64,000 bases of DNA from Xanthobacter sp. NM-59 (GTDB lineage Bacteria > Pseudomonadota > Alphaproteobacteria > Rhizobiales > Xanthobacteraceae): contig NZ_JACBFQ010000010.1 of the NCBI RefSeq assembly GCF_021401125.1, positions 62,001 to 126,000 of the forward strand, in the 5' to 3' direction. The translations under genes were made by a program, and so were the position numbers. This document shows positions 43,765 to 53,036 of this stretch, in pieces. A model generated the notes under the pieces. That model was not told where the DNA came from, made no database searches, and worked only from the letters and a program-made list of their open reading frames with translations. How positions within the stretch are numbered: position 1 is the stretch's first letter; each line of letters begins with the position of its first letter.

Positions 43765-44994
43765 TCAGCCCAGCAGGTCCTTGAGCGTGAGGGCGATGAC
43801 TTGCGTGGCCTTATCGAGGTCGGAAAGGCGCAGATTCTCATCCGCCCGGTGGCCGTTGGCCTCCTCGATGGTGTGCGGCCCGGCGCCGTAGAGCACCACG
43901 GGCACGCCCGCTTCCGCGTAAAGCCGCGCGTCGGTGTAGAGCGGCACGCCGGTGGCGCGCACCTCCTCGCCCGTCACCGCCGAAGCGTTGCGGCAGATGA
44001 TGTCGGCGAGGCGCTTCGCCCCCTCCCCCGGCACCAAAGGCCGCGCCAGCAGAATGCGCCGCACCTCCACCCGCGCCTTCGGCGAAGCCGCCGCCGCGCG
44101 GGCGATCACGCCACGCACCTCCTCTTCCACCTGCTCCGGCGTCTCGTCCGGAATGATGCGCCGGTCGAGGCGGAAGGTGACGCGGTCGGGCACCACATTG
44201 GTGTTGATGCCCCCCGAGATGAGCCCCACATTGAGCTGCGGCGCGCCAATGCCCCCCACCTCCGACACCTTGTCCTTCAACGTGTCGCGATAGGCATAGA
44301 GGGCGGAAAGGATGCCGGTGGCCGCCTCGAGGGCGTCGATGCCGGTCGCGGGAATGGCGGCGTGGGCGGACTTGCCCGTCACCTCCACCTCGAGGTGCAG
44401 GCAGCCATTGTGGGCCCACACGACGGAATAGGCGAAGCCGGCGGAAACGGCATAGTCGGGCTTGGTGAGCCCCTGGGCCAGGATCCAGCCCGGCCCCACC
44501 TCGCCGCCAATCTCCTCGTCATAGGTGAAATGCAGCTCCACCGTGCCCTTCAGCGGCAGGCCCGAGCGTTTCAGGGCGTCGAGGGCAAAGGCATAGGTGG
44601 CGAAATCCGACTTGGAGACCGCGACGCCCCGGCCATACATCACCCCGTCCACCACCTCGGCGCCATAGGGATCGTGGGTCCATCCCTCGCCCGGGGGCAC
44701 CACGTCACCATGGGCATTGAGGGCGATGGTGGGCCCCTCCCCGAAGCGGTGGCGGACGATGAGGTTGGTCACCGAGATCATGCCCGCCGCCTTCACCACC
44801 GCGTCCGGCACCTGGTGGCGCTCCACGGTGAAGTCCAGCGCCTCCAACAGCTCGGCCGCGCGGGCGGCATGGGGGGCGCAGTCGCCGGACGGGTTGTCGG
44901 AAGGCACCTTCACCAGCTCGGCCAGGAAGCGGCGCTGGTCATCGGCGCGCTCCGCGATGAGGCGCCGCAGCAGATCGGCGTCGGTGATGGTCAT
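43765..44994 (-). CDS. M20-family metallopeptidase / amidohydrolase (ArgE/DapE-like)
   Basis: 409-residue zinc hydrolase. ALNAHGDVVPPGEGWTHDPY (first metal ligand), GRGVAVSKSD (bridging Asp), FTYDEEIGGEVGP (general base and metal Glu), and a C-terminal GHRADENLRL are in the expected order. M20 enzymes remove acyl groups or split dipeptides. In Bacillus some act on N-acetylated S-substituted cysteines next to LLM monooxygenases, which may be relevant since it lies just beyond the sulfur block. No AT-rich control site precedes it. ATG 44994 has GAGGAT upstream; the open frame beyond it lacks similarity to the family. Confidence 0.88.
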   Translation of the reverse strand: MTITDADLLRRLIAERADDQRRFLAELVKVPSDNPSGDCAPHAARAAELLEALDFTVERHQVPDAVVKAAGMISVTNLIVRHRFGEGPTIALNAHGDVVPPGEGWTHDPYGAEVVDGVMYGRGVAVSKSDFATYAFALDALKRSGLPLKGTVELHFTYDEEIGGEVGPGWILAQGLTKPDYAVSAGFAYSVVWAHNGCLHLEVEVTGKSAHAAIPATGIDALEAATGILSALYAYRDTLKDKVSEVGGIGAPQLNVGLISGGINTNVVPDRVTFRLDRRIIPDETPEQVEEEVRGVIARAAAASPKARVEVRRILLARPLVPGEGAKRLADIICRNASAVTGEEVRATGVPLYTDARLYAEAGVPVVLYGAGPHTIEEANGHRADENLRLSDLDKATQVIALTLKDLLG

Positions 44995-45592
44995 GGATCG
45001 ATCCTCGAATGGCAGATGCCGCCGGTCATCCCGCAGCCAAGGCGCTTTTGGGGACGGCAGCGCAGGTGCGGCGGCATGGCACGCGCCGCTCCCCGGTGCA
45101 ACGGCGCCCGGTGGCAACGCAAGTGCTCGCCGCTTCTCCCCGCGCACGGTGAGCGGGAAGCACAATGACACGCGGAGCGTCTCCGGTCCGCCCCGCCCGC
45201 AGTGGAAAATACTGGACTTTCCGCACTCTGCGCCCCATTCGGCCGTGCCCTGTCCGGCCTCGCACAGGGCGGAAACGGCATAGACGGGACCGATCACGGA
45301 GGGCATTGCAGCGCACACTGGCAAAGGTGTTTTTCCCGCCACGGCAGCTCGCAGACGAGGGGCACGAGCCTCTCCGGTCGCTTGACGTTCAAGCAACCCC
45401 GCCGAGCCGGAAACCGCGTTGAGGCGCGCGCTCATCCCACCAACGTCCGGCACGGAAGGCGACCGGCCGATCCACGGCCGCCCCCCCCCCCCGCGCGCTC
45501 GCCTTCAGAAGCCGCCGGACCTCTGACCGCCACGCCGGGCGCTCCCCCCGATCGGCGCTTCTCGCCCACCACCGCTGTGCCCCCAAAATCTC
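44995..45592. other. Gene-free GC-rich stretch
   Basis: No convincing gene. Contains a run of twelve C residues (45481-45492), a likely site of length variation or sequencing error. The repeat family described next follows it. Confidence 0.5.
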
Positions 45593-46080
45593 CCACACAA
45601 GCGGGAGGGGGAGCGGCCCACGGCCGTGCGGGTCCGGCCCGCATTGAAGAGCCAGCCGACCGTGGCAGCGGGATCGCCAGCCGCACGCGGGGCGATCCGT
45701 GATCAGGCGCCGCTCTCCCCGCCGCAGCCCGCTCCCTTCCCCGCATGCGGGGAAGGCGCGACCGGGCGGCCAACCACCGCATTGCTCTGGCCCGCCATGA
45801 AGAGCCACCTGACAACTACGGCCGAACCTCCAGCCGCACGCGGAGGACCCGTGATCCGCGCTGGCTCTCCGCCACTGCGGCCGGTTCTCCACCCCTCTCC
45901 CGCAGGCGGAGAGAGCGACCGGGCGGTCGTCCGCTGCATTGCCTGGCCCGTCGCATTGAAGAGCCGCTCGACCGTGGCGGCCGGATCGTCAGCCGTACGC
46001 GGGGCGATCCGTGATCCGCGCGGGCTCTCCGCCACCACAGCCCGCTCCCCCCGCAAGCGGGAGGGAGGGAGGGGTTTGAA
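45593..46080. repeat. Three diverged tandem copies of a ~155-bp element with internal hairpins
   Basis: Copies are anchored by GCATTGAAGAGCC-like starts at about 45641, 45794 and 45953, a spacing of 153-159 bp. Each holds an AGCCGCACGCG-like loop flanked by pairing arms: GGATCGCC / GGCGATCC in copy 1, CCTCC / GGAGG in copy 2, and GGATCGTC / GGCGATCC with one G-T pair in copy 3. CCGTGATC follows in all. Each copy also has a second hairpin, for example CCCCGCATGCGGGG at 45739-45752. No coding sequence is evident. This looks like an intergenic repeat family. Confidence 0.65.
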
Positions 46081-46193
46081 CCAGGATGCCCGGGTGGAGG
46101 GGCGGCGTGCCATTGCCCTGGCAACCGCCGGATGGCGATCAGCGCGCACGTGCCATGGGGGGTCCGCGCGCGGCGGCCCACTTGCCGGCGCGG

Positions 46194-49100
46194 CTATTCC
46201 GCCGCCTGCGCGCGGATGGGCGCCGGGGCACGGAAGCGCATGAGCAGTTCCGCCTCCTCTGCCTTGGCCGCCTGGAGCTGCCGTACCTTCACCGGACCAT
46301 AACCCCGGATCTTCTCCGGGATCGAGGCCAGCGCCACGGCCAGGGCGTGATTGCCGCCGTCGAGATCGGCGAGCACTTCTCCCATCAGCCGTTCGTAATC
46401 GGTGATCAGCGCCCGTTCGGTCCGCCGCTCTGCACTGCGTCCGAAGGGATCCAGCGCCGTGCCGCGCAGCCCCTTCAGCTTCGCCAGCAGCCCCAGGGCC
46501 CGCAGCATCCACGGCCCGAAGCGCATCTTGCGCGGCTCGCCGGTTGCCGGATCGGGGCGGGCGAACACCGGCGGGGCGAGATGGAACTCGAACTTCAGAT
46601 CGCCCTCGAAGGCCGAGGCCACCTGCTTGAGGAAAGCGCCGTCCGCATAGAGCCGCGCCACTTCGTATTCGTCCTTGTAGGCCATGAGCTTGAAGAGGTT
46701 GCGCGCCACCGCCTCGGTCAGGTCGGTGCGGCCGGGGGCGGCCTCCGCCTCGCGCCGGCGCACCTTGGTCACCAGCGCCTGATAGCGCGCGGCATAGGCG
46801 GCATCCTGATAGCGCGTGAGCTCCTCCACCCGCCGAGCGATGACCTCGTCGAGGTTTTGGGACAGGCGGCGGGCATCGCTCTGCGCCCCCGCCCCGCTCT
46901 GGGGCGCCACCAGGGCCTCGACGGCGGCGGGATCGTGGGCGGCGCGACGGCCCCACAGGAAGGCCGCCTGGTTCATGGCCACCGCCTCGCCATTGAGCGC
47001 GATGGCCTGGTTCAGCGCCTCGGCGGAGACCGGCAGGGCGCCGAACTGGTAGGCATAGCCCAGCATGAAAATGTTCTGCGCCAAAGACGAGCCGAACAAG
47101 GCGGTCGCCAGCCGGCTCGCCTCCACGAAATGGGTGTTACCCTCCCCCGCGGCCGCGCTGATGGTGCTCCGGATGCGCGCGGTGGGCAGGGAATAGTCGG
47201 CGTTGCGGGTGAAATCGCCGGGCATCACCTCGTGGGTATTCACCACCACCAGGGTTTCGCCCGGCTTCACCGCCGCCAGCACCTTGCGGGTGCCCGCCAC
47301 CACGATGTCGCCGCCCAGCACCACATCGGCGCCGCGCGCCGGAACGCGGATGGCGGTGATGTCCGCCGGATCGTTGGCAAGGCGGATGTGGCTGTAGACA
47401 GCCCCGCCCTTTTGGGCGAGGCCGGCCATGTCGATCATGCCGCAGGCTTTGCCCTCCAGATGCGCCGCCATGCCCAGCAGCGCGCCGATGGTGACGACGC
47501 CGGTGCCGCCGACGCCGGTGGCGATGATGGAATAGGTGCCGTGGATCTGCGGCAGCGCCGGCTCGGGCAGCTCAGGCCACGCCCCAGCCCGACCCGCAAT
47601 GGCTTCCGCCTTCTTCGGCTTCGCCCCGTGCACGGTGACGAAGGAGGGGCAGAAGCCATTCACGCACGAAAAGTCCTTGTTGCAGGAGGATTGGTCAATC
47701 TCCCGCTTGCGGCCCCATTCGGTTTCCAGCGGCTGCACCGAGACGCAGTTGGACTTCACGCCGCAATCGCCGCAGCCCTCGCACACCCGCTCATTGATAA
47801 TGACGCGCATGTCGGGGTCGGCGAACGCGCCGCGCTTGCGGCGGCGGCGCTTTTCCGCCGCGCAGGTCTGGTCGTAAATGAGCACGGTAACGCCGGGAAT
47901 GGCCGCCAGTTCGCGCTGCACCGCGTCCAGCTCGTCCCGGTGATGGATGGTGAGGCCCGCCGGCCAGAGGGTGCCGGCCGGGTATTTTTCCGGCTCGTCG
48001 GTCACCACCACCACGCGCTCGGCGCCCTCCGCCGCCACCTGGCGGGCGATGACGGGCACGGTGAGGTCCCCGTCGTGGCGCTGGCCGCCGGTCATGGCCA
48101 CCGCGTCGTTGAACAGGATCTTGTAGGTCACGTTCACCCTGGCGGCGATGGCGGCGCGCAAGGCGAGATAACCCGAGTGATTGTAGGTGCCGTCGCCCAG
48201 ATTCTGGAACACGTGGCCGCGCTTGGAGAAGGGCGCCTCGCCCACCCAATTGGCGCCCTCGCCGCCCATCTGGGTGAAGCCGGTGGTCTCCCGGTCCATC
48301 CACTGCACCATGTAATGGCAGCCGATGCCCGCATAAGCGCGCATGCCCTCCGGCACCTTGGTGGAGGAATTGTGCGGGCAGCCGGAGCAGAAATAGGGAA
48401 TGCGGGTGGCCACGTCCTGGGTTGCCGCAAGCGCCTTCTGCGCCTCCTCCAGCCGCGCCACGCGGGCCGCGATATCCGCGATGGGCCCATAGGCCAGAAG
48501 CCGCCTGCCGAGCGCGATGGCGATGTCGTTGGGGTCGAGCGCGCCCTTCACGGGGAAGAGCCAGTTGCCGCTTTCGTCCTTCTTGCCGATGCAGACCGGC
48601 TGGTTGGCGGTGCCGTAGAGCTCCTCGCGCACCTGCACCTCGATGAGGGAGCGCTTTTCCTCCACCACCATGATGAGGTCGAGCCCGCGGGCGAAGTCCC
48701 TCAGCCCCTCGGTCTCCAGCGGCCAGGGGCAGCCCACCTTCCAGATGCGGATGCCCAGGTCGTTGGCGCGCACCTCGTCGATGCCCAATTCGTCCAGCGC
48801 CAGGCGCACGTCGAGATAGCTCTTGCCCACCGTGGCGATGCCGATGCGCGCGCGCGGCCCGCCCGAGGTGACAAGGCGGTTGAGCCGGTTGGCCCGCAGG
48901 AAGTGCAGCACGGCATCACGCTTGTGCTCCTGCAGCCGCTCTTCCTGGGCGATGGCGGTGTCGCCCAGGCGAATATTGAGCCCGCCCGGCGGCATGATGA
49001 AATCGGCGGGATGGATGATCTCCACCCGGTCCAGCCGGCCGTCCACGATGGCGGTGGACTCGATGGTGTCCTTCACCGCCTTCAGCCCCACCCAGGCGCC

Positions 49101-49679
49101 GGAGAAGCGCGAGAGGGCCCAGCCATAAAGGCCGTAATCGATGATCTCCTGAACGCCGGCCGGGTTCAGCACGGGGATCATCACGTCGACGAAATGGAAC
49201 TCGCTCTGGTGGGCGGTGGTGGAGCTCTCGCAGGTGTGGTCATCGCCCATCAAAGCCAGCACGCCGCCATGCTTCGAGGTGCCCGCATTGTTGGCGTGGC
49301 GGAACACGTCGCCGGAACGGTCCACCCCCGGCCCCTTGCCGTACCAAAGGCCGAACACGCCGTCGAACCGCCCCTCGCCCCGCAGTTCCGCCTGCTGGGA
49401 GCCCCACAAAGCGGTGGCGGCGAGATCCTCGTTAAGGCCCGACTGGAACTTGATGTCATTGGCCTTGAGGATCTTCTCGGCGCGCGTGAACTGCTGGTCG
49501 AGCCCGCCCAATGGCGAGCCGCGATAGCCGGTCACATAGCCCGCCGTATTGAGGCCCGCCTGCCGGTCGCGCGCCTTCTGCATCAGGGCCAGGCGCACCA
49601 GCGCCTGGGTGCCAGAGACGAACAGCCGTTCCTGTGAAAGGTCGTATTTGTCGTCCAGCGAGACCGACTTCAATGCCAT
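46194..49679 (-). CDS. Indolepyruvate ferredoxin oxidoreductase, fused alpha-beta form
   Basis: 1,161-residue fused enzyme that decarboxylates aryl or branched 2-oxoacids to acyl-CoA with ferredoxin as acceptor. The N-terminal pyrimidine-binding part (GYVTGYRGSPLGGLDQQF) is followed by a thiamine-diphosphate domain with CSGCPHN, GEGANWVGEAPFSKRGHVFQ and NLGDGTYNHSGYLALRAAIA, a cysteine-rich segment (CEGCGDCGVKSNC), and a gamma-like domain starting GVGGTGVVTIGALLGMAAH. The length matches the fused proteobacterial form. GGAGG precedes the ATG. It is alone on its transcript and may take part in aromatic amino acid or 2-oxoacid breakdown. Confidence 0.94.
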   Translation of the reverse strand: MALKSVSLDDKYDLSQERLFVSGTQALVRLALMQKARDRQAGLNTAGYVTGYRGSPLGGLDQQFTRAEKILKANDIKFQSGLNEDLAATALWGSQQAELRGEGRFDGVFGLWYGKGPGVDRSGDVFRHANNAGTSKHGGVLALMGDDHTCESSTTAHQSEFHFVDVMIPVLNPAGVQEIIDYGLYGWALSRFSGAWVGLKAVKDTIESTAIVDGRLDRVEIIHPADFIMPPGGLNIRLGDTAIAQEERLQEHKRDAVLHFLRANRLNRLVTSGGPRARIGIATVGKSYLDVRLALDELGIDEVRANDLGIRIWKVGCPWPLETEGLRDFARGLDLIMVVEEKRSLIEVQVREELYGTANQPVCIGKKDESGNWLFPVKGALDPNDIAIALGRRLLAYGPIADIAARVARLEEAQKALAATQDVATRIPYFCSGCPHNSSTKVPEGMRAYAGIGCHYMVQWMDRETTGFTQMGGEGANWVGEAPFSKRGHVFQNLGDGTYNHSGYLALRAAIAARVNVTYKILFNDAVAMTGGQRHDGDLTVPVIARQVAAEGAERVVVVTDEPEKYPAGTLWPAGLTIHHRDELDAVQRELAAIPGVTVLIYDQTCAAEKRRRRKRGAFADPDMRVIINERVCEGCGDCGVKSNCVSVQPLETEWGRKREIDQSSCNKDFSCVNGFCPSFVTVHGAKPKKAEAIAGRAGAWPELPEPALPQIHGTYSIIATGVGGTGVVTIGALLGMAAHLEGKACGMIDMAGLAQKGGAVYSHIRLANDPADITAIRVPARGADVVLGGDIVVAGTRKVLAAVKPGETLVVVNTHEVMPGDFTRNADYSLPTARIRSTISAAAGEGNTHFVEASRLATALFGSSLAQNIFMLGYAYQFGALPVSAEALNQAIALNGEAVAMNQAAFLWGRRAAHDPAAVEALVAPQSGAGAQSDARRLSQNLDEVIARRVEELTRYQDAAYAARYQALVTKVRRREAEAAPGRTDLTEAVARNLFKLMAYKDEYEVARLYADGAFLKQVASAFEGDLKFEFHLAPPVFARPDPATGEPRKMRFGPWMLRALGLLAKLKGLRGTALDPFGRSAERRTERALITDYERLMGEVLADLDGGNHALAVALASIPEKIRGYGPVKVRQLQAAKAEEAELLMRFRAPAPIRAQAAE

Positions 49680-49802
49680 GGGGCGCCTCCGTGCCGGCTC
49701 GTCTTTCGGCCGCCCCCGCCCCCGCCCGGATCGCTCCGGACTGCGGCCAGATGGGCGGCCCTCAGCCGTTCAACTTTAGGCTGACACGGAGTGTCGCACC
49801 CG

Positions 49803-49841
49803 GCAATTTCGTTGTTTCCGCTCCCGGCGCAACGAAATTGC
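49803..49841. promoter_or_regulatory. Perfect 12-bp inverted repeat upstream of the indolepyruvate oxidoreductase gene
   Basis: GCAATTTCGTTG (49803-49814) and CAACGAAATTGC (49830-49841) are exact inverted copies 15 bp apart, 124-162 bp upstream of the start at 49679. AT-rich arms in GC-rich DNA without a T-tract favour an operator over a terminator. A smaller palindrome, GACAC-N3-GTGTC, lies nearer the gene at 49783-49795. The rest of 49680-49998 shows nothing else. Confidence 0.5.
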
Positions 49842-49998
49842 TCCAAAAACGGGCATGACGAATTTTAGTGCAATGCAAGATGGAAAGGACGGCGGCGCAG
49901 CACGCGCAAGGCCCCGCCGCCCCCGCAGCGCAGCGAGAATCGCCCCTCGCCCGCATGGTCGCCCGGCATTGCCGCAGGATATGGCCGCGTGGCGAGCG

Positions 49999-51054
49999 TC
50001 AGCCCGGCAGCAGCCGCTCGCTTTCCAGGTAGCCCGTCAGCAGGGCAAGGCCGAACAGCATGACCAGCACGGCGGCGCTCAGTTCCACCCCACCGCGCAG
50101 GATGCTGCCCCAGCGCCCGTCTCCGCCCGCCAGCCAGACCGCGAAGCGCTTGCCGTACACGGCCAGGGCGGCGATGCCGGTGACAGTGAGGGCCGTGCCC
50201 AGCCCCATGGCGAAGGCGGACATCACCCCGCTCATGAACACCCCCTGCGAGAGGGCGAAGGTGAGCACCAGGATCGCGCCGGAGCAGGGCCGCGCGCCGG
50301 CCGAGACCACCGCCACCAGGGCCCGCCGCCAGCCGCCGCTGGCGACCAGCACCGGGTCGGGCGCATGGACATCGCCACAGCCGCAATCGGCGCCATGCGG
50401 CTCATCACCCCGCAGGGCGCGCAGCAGGCTTCGCCCCTTGGTGAAGGTGAGATAGAGCCCGAACAGGGCGATGCCGCCATAGGCCGCGATTTCCACCACG
50501 TTCATGGCCCGCGCCATGGACACCGCGGTGGCTCCGAGCAGCACCGCCAAGATGCCGACGAAAGCGATGGCCGCCACCGCCTGCACCATGCCCGCCGCCA
50601 GCGACAAGAGCGCGCCGCGGCGCAGGGTGCCGCCATCGGCCAGCAGGTAGGAGGAGATCACCGCCTTGCCGTGGCCGGGACCGGCCGCGTGGAACACGCC
50701 ATAGGCGAATGAGAGGCCCACCAGGAAGAACGCTCCGTGGCCATCGGTCTTGGCGGCCCGCACGGCCTGCACCAGGGCGCGATAGAATTCCGCCTGTCGG
50801 GCGATGATGTAGCCGCCGATGCCGGACGGATGCACCCCACCCCCAAGCCCGAACGGCGTGGCCCGGGCGCCGCCGGGCGCCGCCCCCTGGCTCACCGCCT
50901 GTCCCAGGGACTGGGCGAAAGCGAAATCGGGGAAGAACAGAAGCGCCACCAGCAGGGCGAACGCCGCAAGGCTCACCGCCACCAGCACGGCGCCGGCGAG
51001 CCACTTGGCCGAAGCAGAGGCCGGAGCCATCCAGGTGCTTGGCGTCACGGGCAC
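49999..51054 (-). CDS. NicO/RcnA-type nickel/cobalt transporter
   Basis: 351-residue inner-membrane protein with about six to seven hydrophobic helices. The family metal motif is GVFHAAGPGHGKAVISSYLL (His-rich helix). A Cys/His-rich cytosolic loop (GADCGCGDVHAPDP) and GARPCSGAILVLTFALSQGV follow. RcnA-type members export Ni/Co; others import. The GTG at 51054 overlaps the DUF1007 stop by 10 bp; an ATG at 51030 is an alternative. The DUF1007 partner is a common neighbour of this family. Confidence 0.87.
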   Translation of the reverse strand: MPVTPSTWMAPASASAKWLAGAVLVAVSLAAFALLVALLFFPDFAFAQSLGQAVSQGAAPGGARATPFGLGGGVHPSGIGGYIIARQAEFYRALVQAVRAAKTDGHGAFFLVGLSFAYGVFHAAGPGHGKAVISSYLLADGGTLRRGALLSLAAGMVQAVAAIAFVGILAVLLGATAVSMARAMNVVEIAAYGGIALFGLYLTFTKGRSLLRALRGDEPHGADCGCGDVHAPDPVLVASGGWRRALVAVVSAGARPCSGAILVLTFALSQGVFMSGVMSAFAMGLGTALTVTGIAALAVYGKRFAVWLAGGDGRWGSILRGGVELSAAVLVMLFGLALLTGYLESERLLPG

Positions 51055-51680
51055 TTCACCGTGATCTTGTCGGCATATTGGGCGCCGTAATTGCTGGAGG
51101 CCGACAGCTTCGCGAAGAAGGATTCGTCGAGCGGCGAATTCTGCTGTTCAGGCGAATCCACCTTCATGCTGCAGCTCGCGGGGGCGTCCACCATCTTGGC
51201 CGGATCCTTCTCGGCGAAGGTGAAGGAGATGAAGTAGGTGGGGTCGTAGATATCCACCGTCAGCGTTCCCTTGGCGGGGAAGGGTTTCTTCAAAGGCAGC
51301 GTGAAGTGGAGGGTCAGCGCGTCGTCGGTATAGGTCAGGTAGTAGTCGACGGGATCATCGAAGGCGAGCTTCGCGGTGGCCGACTTGGCCGTGACGAAAT
51401 AGTCATACTCCTTCAGCGAATCCACGTTCACCTGTGCGAGCGGCTTCAGCACATCGTCGCCATAGGTGCCGTCCTTCTGCTTCTCGAGCCCCTGGAGCGC
51501 GAAGGCCGTGAAGGCTTCGTCGAAGGTCCAGGCCTGGCGCAGCCCGGTCAGGTCGCCGTCCGGCCCGTAGACGAGCTCGGTGCGCATGGTGACCCACACG
51601 TGCGGGTGGGCGGATGCCGGGCGCGGCATCGCGGCGGCGATCGTCAGCACAAGGGCCAACAGCGCGAAACGCACCATCAT
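51045..51680 (-). CDS. DUF1007 family periplasmic protein
   Basis: 211-residue exported protein. A signal peptide (residues 1-24, FALLALVLTIAAAMPRPASA) is followed directly by the family hallmark HPHVWVTMRTE and a beta-rich domain with TFDEAFTAFALQ and DPTYFISFTF. DUF1007 proteins are usually encoded next to NicO-type transporters, as here with a 10-bp overlap, and probably bind or pass metal in the periplasm. Function is inferred from context. Confidence 0.87.
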   Translation of the reverse strand: MMVRFALLALVLTIAAAMPRPASAHPHVWVTMRTELVYGPDGDLTGLRQAWTFDEAFTAFALQGLEKQKDGTYGDDVLKPLAQVNVDSLKEYDYFVTAKSATAKLAFDDPVDYYLTYTDDALTLHFTLPLKKPFPAKGTLTVDIYDPTYFISFTFAEKDPAKMVDAPASCSMKVDSPEQQNSPLDESFFAKLSASSNYGAQYADKITVKCP

Positions 51681-51822
51681 GTTCGCTCCATCCTCACCCC
51701 TGCCTCACCCTTGCTGATTCTCCGCCCGGCACCGGCTCGCTTTGCTGCTCTCGCCTGGAAACGTGCCGGAATGGTGGCGGCGCAGGCCGCCCCACGCCAG
51801 CCGGCCACCCGGGCGCGCCCCG

Positions 51823-52707
51823 TCAGTTGCTCTCCAGCATCTGCTTCAGGGCAACACGGAAGTCGCTTTCGATGTCGGGCCGCGAGAGGGCATAGGCCAC
51901 ATTGGCCATGAGGAAGCCGATCTTGGAGCCGCAGTCATAGATGGCGCCGTCGAAGGTGACGGCGTAGAAATTCTCCTGCTCCTTCAGCTTCAGCATGGAG
52001 TCGGTGAGCTGGATTTCACCGCCCGCGCCGCGCTCCTGCTTGGCGAGCAGGTCGAAGATGGTGGGCTGGAGGATGTAGCGGCCGGAAATGGCAAGGTTGC
52101 TCGGCGCGGTGCCGGGCTTGGGCTTTTCCACCATCTGCGTGATGGCCTGGGCCTTGCCGTGAGAGGCGCCGGTGCCAACGATGCCATATTGGTGGGTCTG
52201 GTCGTCGGGCACTTCGTACACCGAGAGCATGTTGCCGCCGGTCTCGTTATAGGCCTCCACCATGGTGGCGAGGCAGCCCTTGCCGTTCTTGGCCATGTGC
52301 AGCATGTCCGGCAGCAGCAGCGCGAACGGCTCGTCGCCGATGAGGTCGCGCGCGCACCATACCGCATGGCCCAGGCCGAGAGGCAGCTGCTGGCGGGTGA
52401 AGGAGGTGGTTCCGGCCTTCGGGGTATCGCGGTCGAGCTGCTCCAGCTCCTTGGTCTTGCCGCGCTCCTGCAGGGTGCGCTCCAGCTCGAACTGGCGGTC
52501 GAAATGGTCCTCGATCACGGCCTTGTTGCGCCCGGTCACGAACACGATGTGCTCGATGCCCGCCGCCCGGGCCTCGTCCACCACATGCTGGACCACGGGG
52601 CGGTCCACCACGGTCAGCATTTCCTTCGGCACCGCCTTGGTGGCCGGAAGGAAACGGGTGCCGAGGCCCGCCACGGGCAGAATGGCCTTGCGAATGGGCT
52701 TACGCAT
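51823..52707 (-). CDS. galU: UTP-glucose-1-phosphate uridylyltransferase GalU
   Basis: 294-residue cytosolic enzyme making UDP-glucose from UTP and glucose-1-phosphate for polysaccharide and envelope synthesis. The nucleotide-binding start KAILPVAGLGTRFLPATKAV is canonical, followed by KEMLTVVDRPVVQHVVDEA, LLLPDMLH (metal-binding Asp), MVEKPKPG (sugar-phosphate Lys) and GGEIQLTDSM. ATG 52707 has GGCGGA nine bases upstream; the frame open to 52779 adds unrelated residues. It is divergent from the MltB-type gene. Confidence 0.96.
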   Translation of the reverse strand: MRKPIRKAILPVAGLGTRFLPATKAVPKEMLTVVDRPVVQHVVDEARAAGIEHIVFVTGRNKAVIEDHFDRQFELERTLQERGKTKELEQLDRDTPKAGTTSFTRQQLPLGLGHAVWCARDLIGDEPFALLLPDMLHMAKNGKGCLATMVEAYNETGGNMLSVYEVPDDQTHQYGIVGTGASHGKAQAITQMVEKPKPGTAPSNLAISGRYILQPTIFDLLAKQERGAGGEIQLTDSMLKLKEQENFYAVTFDGAIYDCGSKIGFLMANVAYALSRPDIESDFRVALKQMLESN

Positions 52708-53036
52708 ATCGTGAAGTCCGCCTTGACTTTTTGGAGGCTCCGCAGCCCCTGGGGCACATGAATGCCGCGCAGCTATCAATCAGAATGCAGGCCGAAATCT
52801 GGCAGTTCATGGTTGATGTTTCCCTAACCGCAGCCAAACCCCATGACGCTGCGGAAGACATCTGGCGCCGATCCCACGACCACCACCGCTCCGACCGGTC
52901 CGCGCCCTCTAAAAGGCGCAAATTCCGGGCCCATGTTAACCTTGGCGCAACCAGGTTGGACGCCCAGTAGGGACGAAACGGCAAAAGCCGCGAATGGCCG
53001 CCAATGGCGGCGCGAGATGCGACGAGGGTTCACCAT
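52708..53036. other. Divergent promoter region between galU and the MltB-type gene
   Basis: 329 bp that must hold promoters for both genes. An imperfect repeat AACCT-N10-AGGTT lies near 52938-52957, and the region is less GC-rich than its surroundings. No specific operator recognised. Confidence 0.45.

Noticed and set aside
46086-49637. 1,183-codon open frame on the plus strand
   Set aside because: Antisense to the indolepyruvate ferredoxin oxidoreductase gene, which has full domain support; the antisense product shows low-complexity His/Gly/Ala composition.
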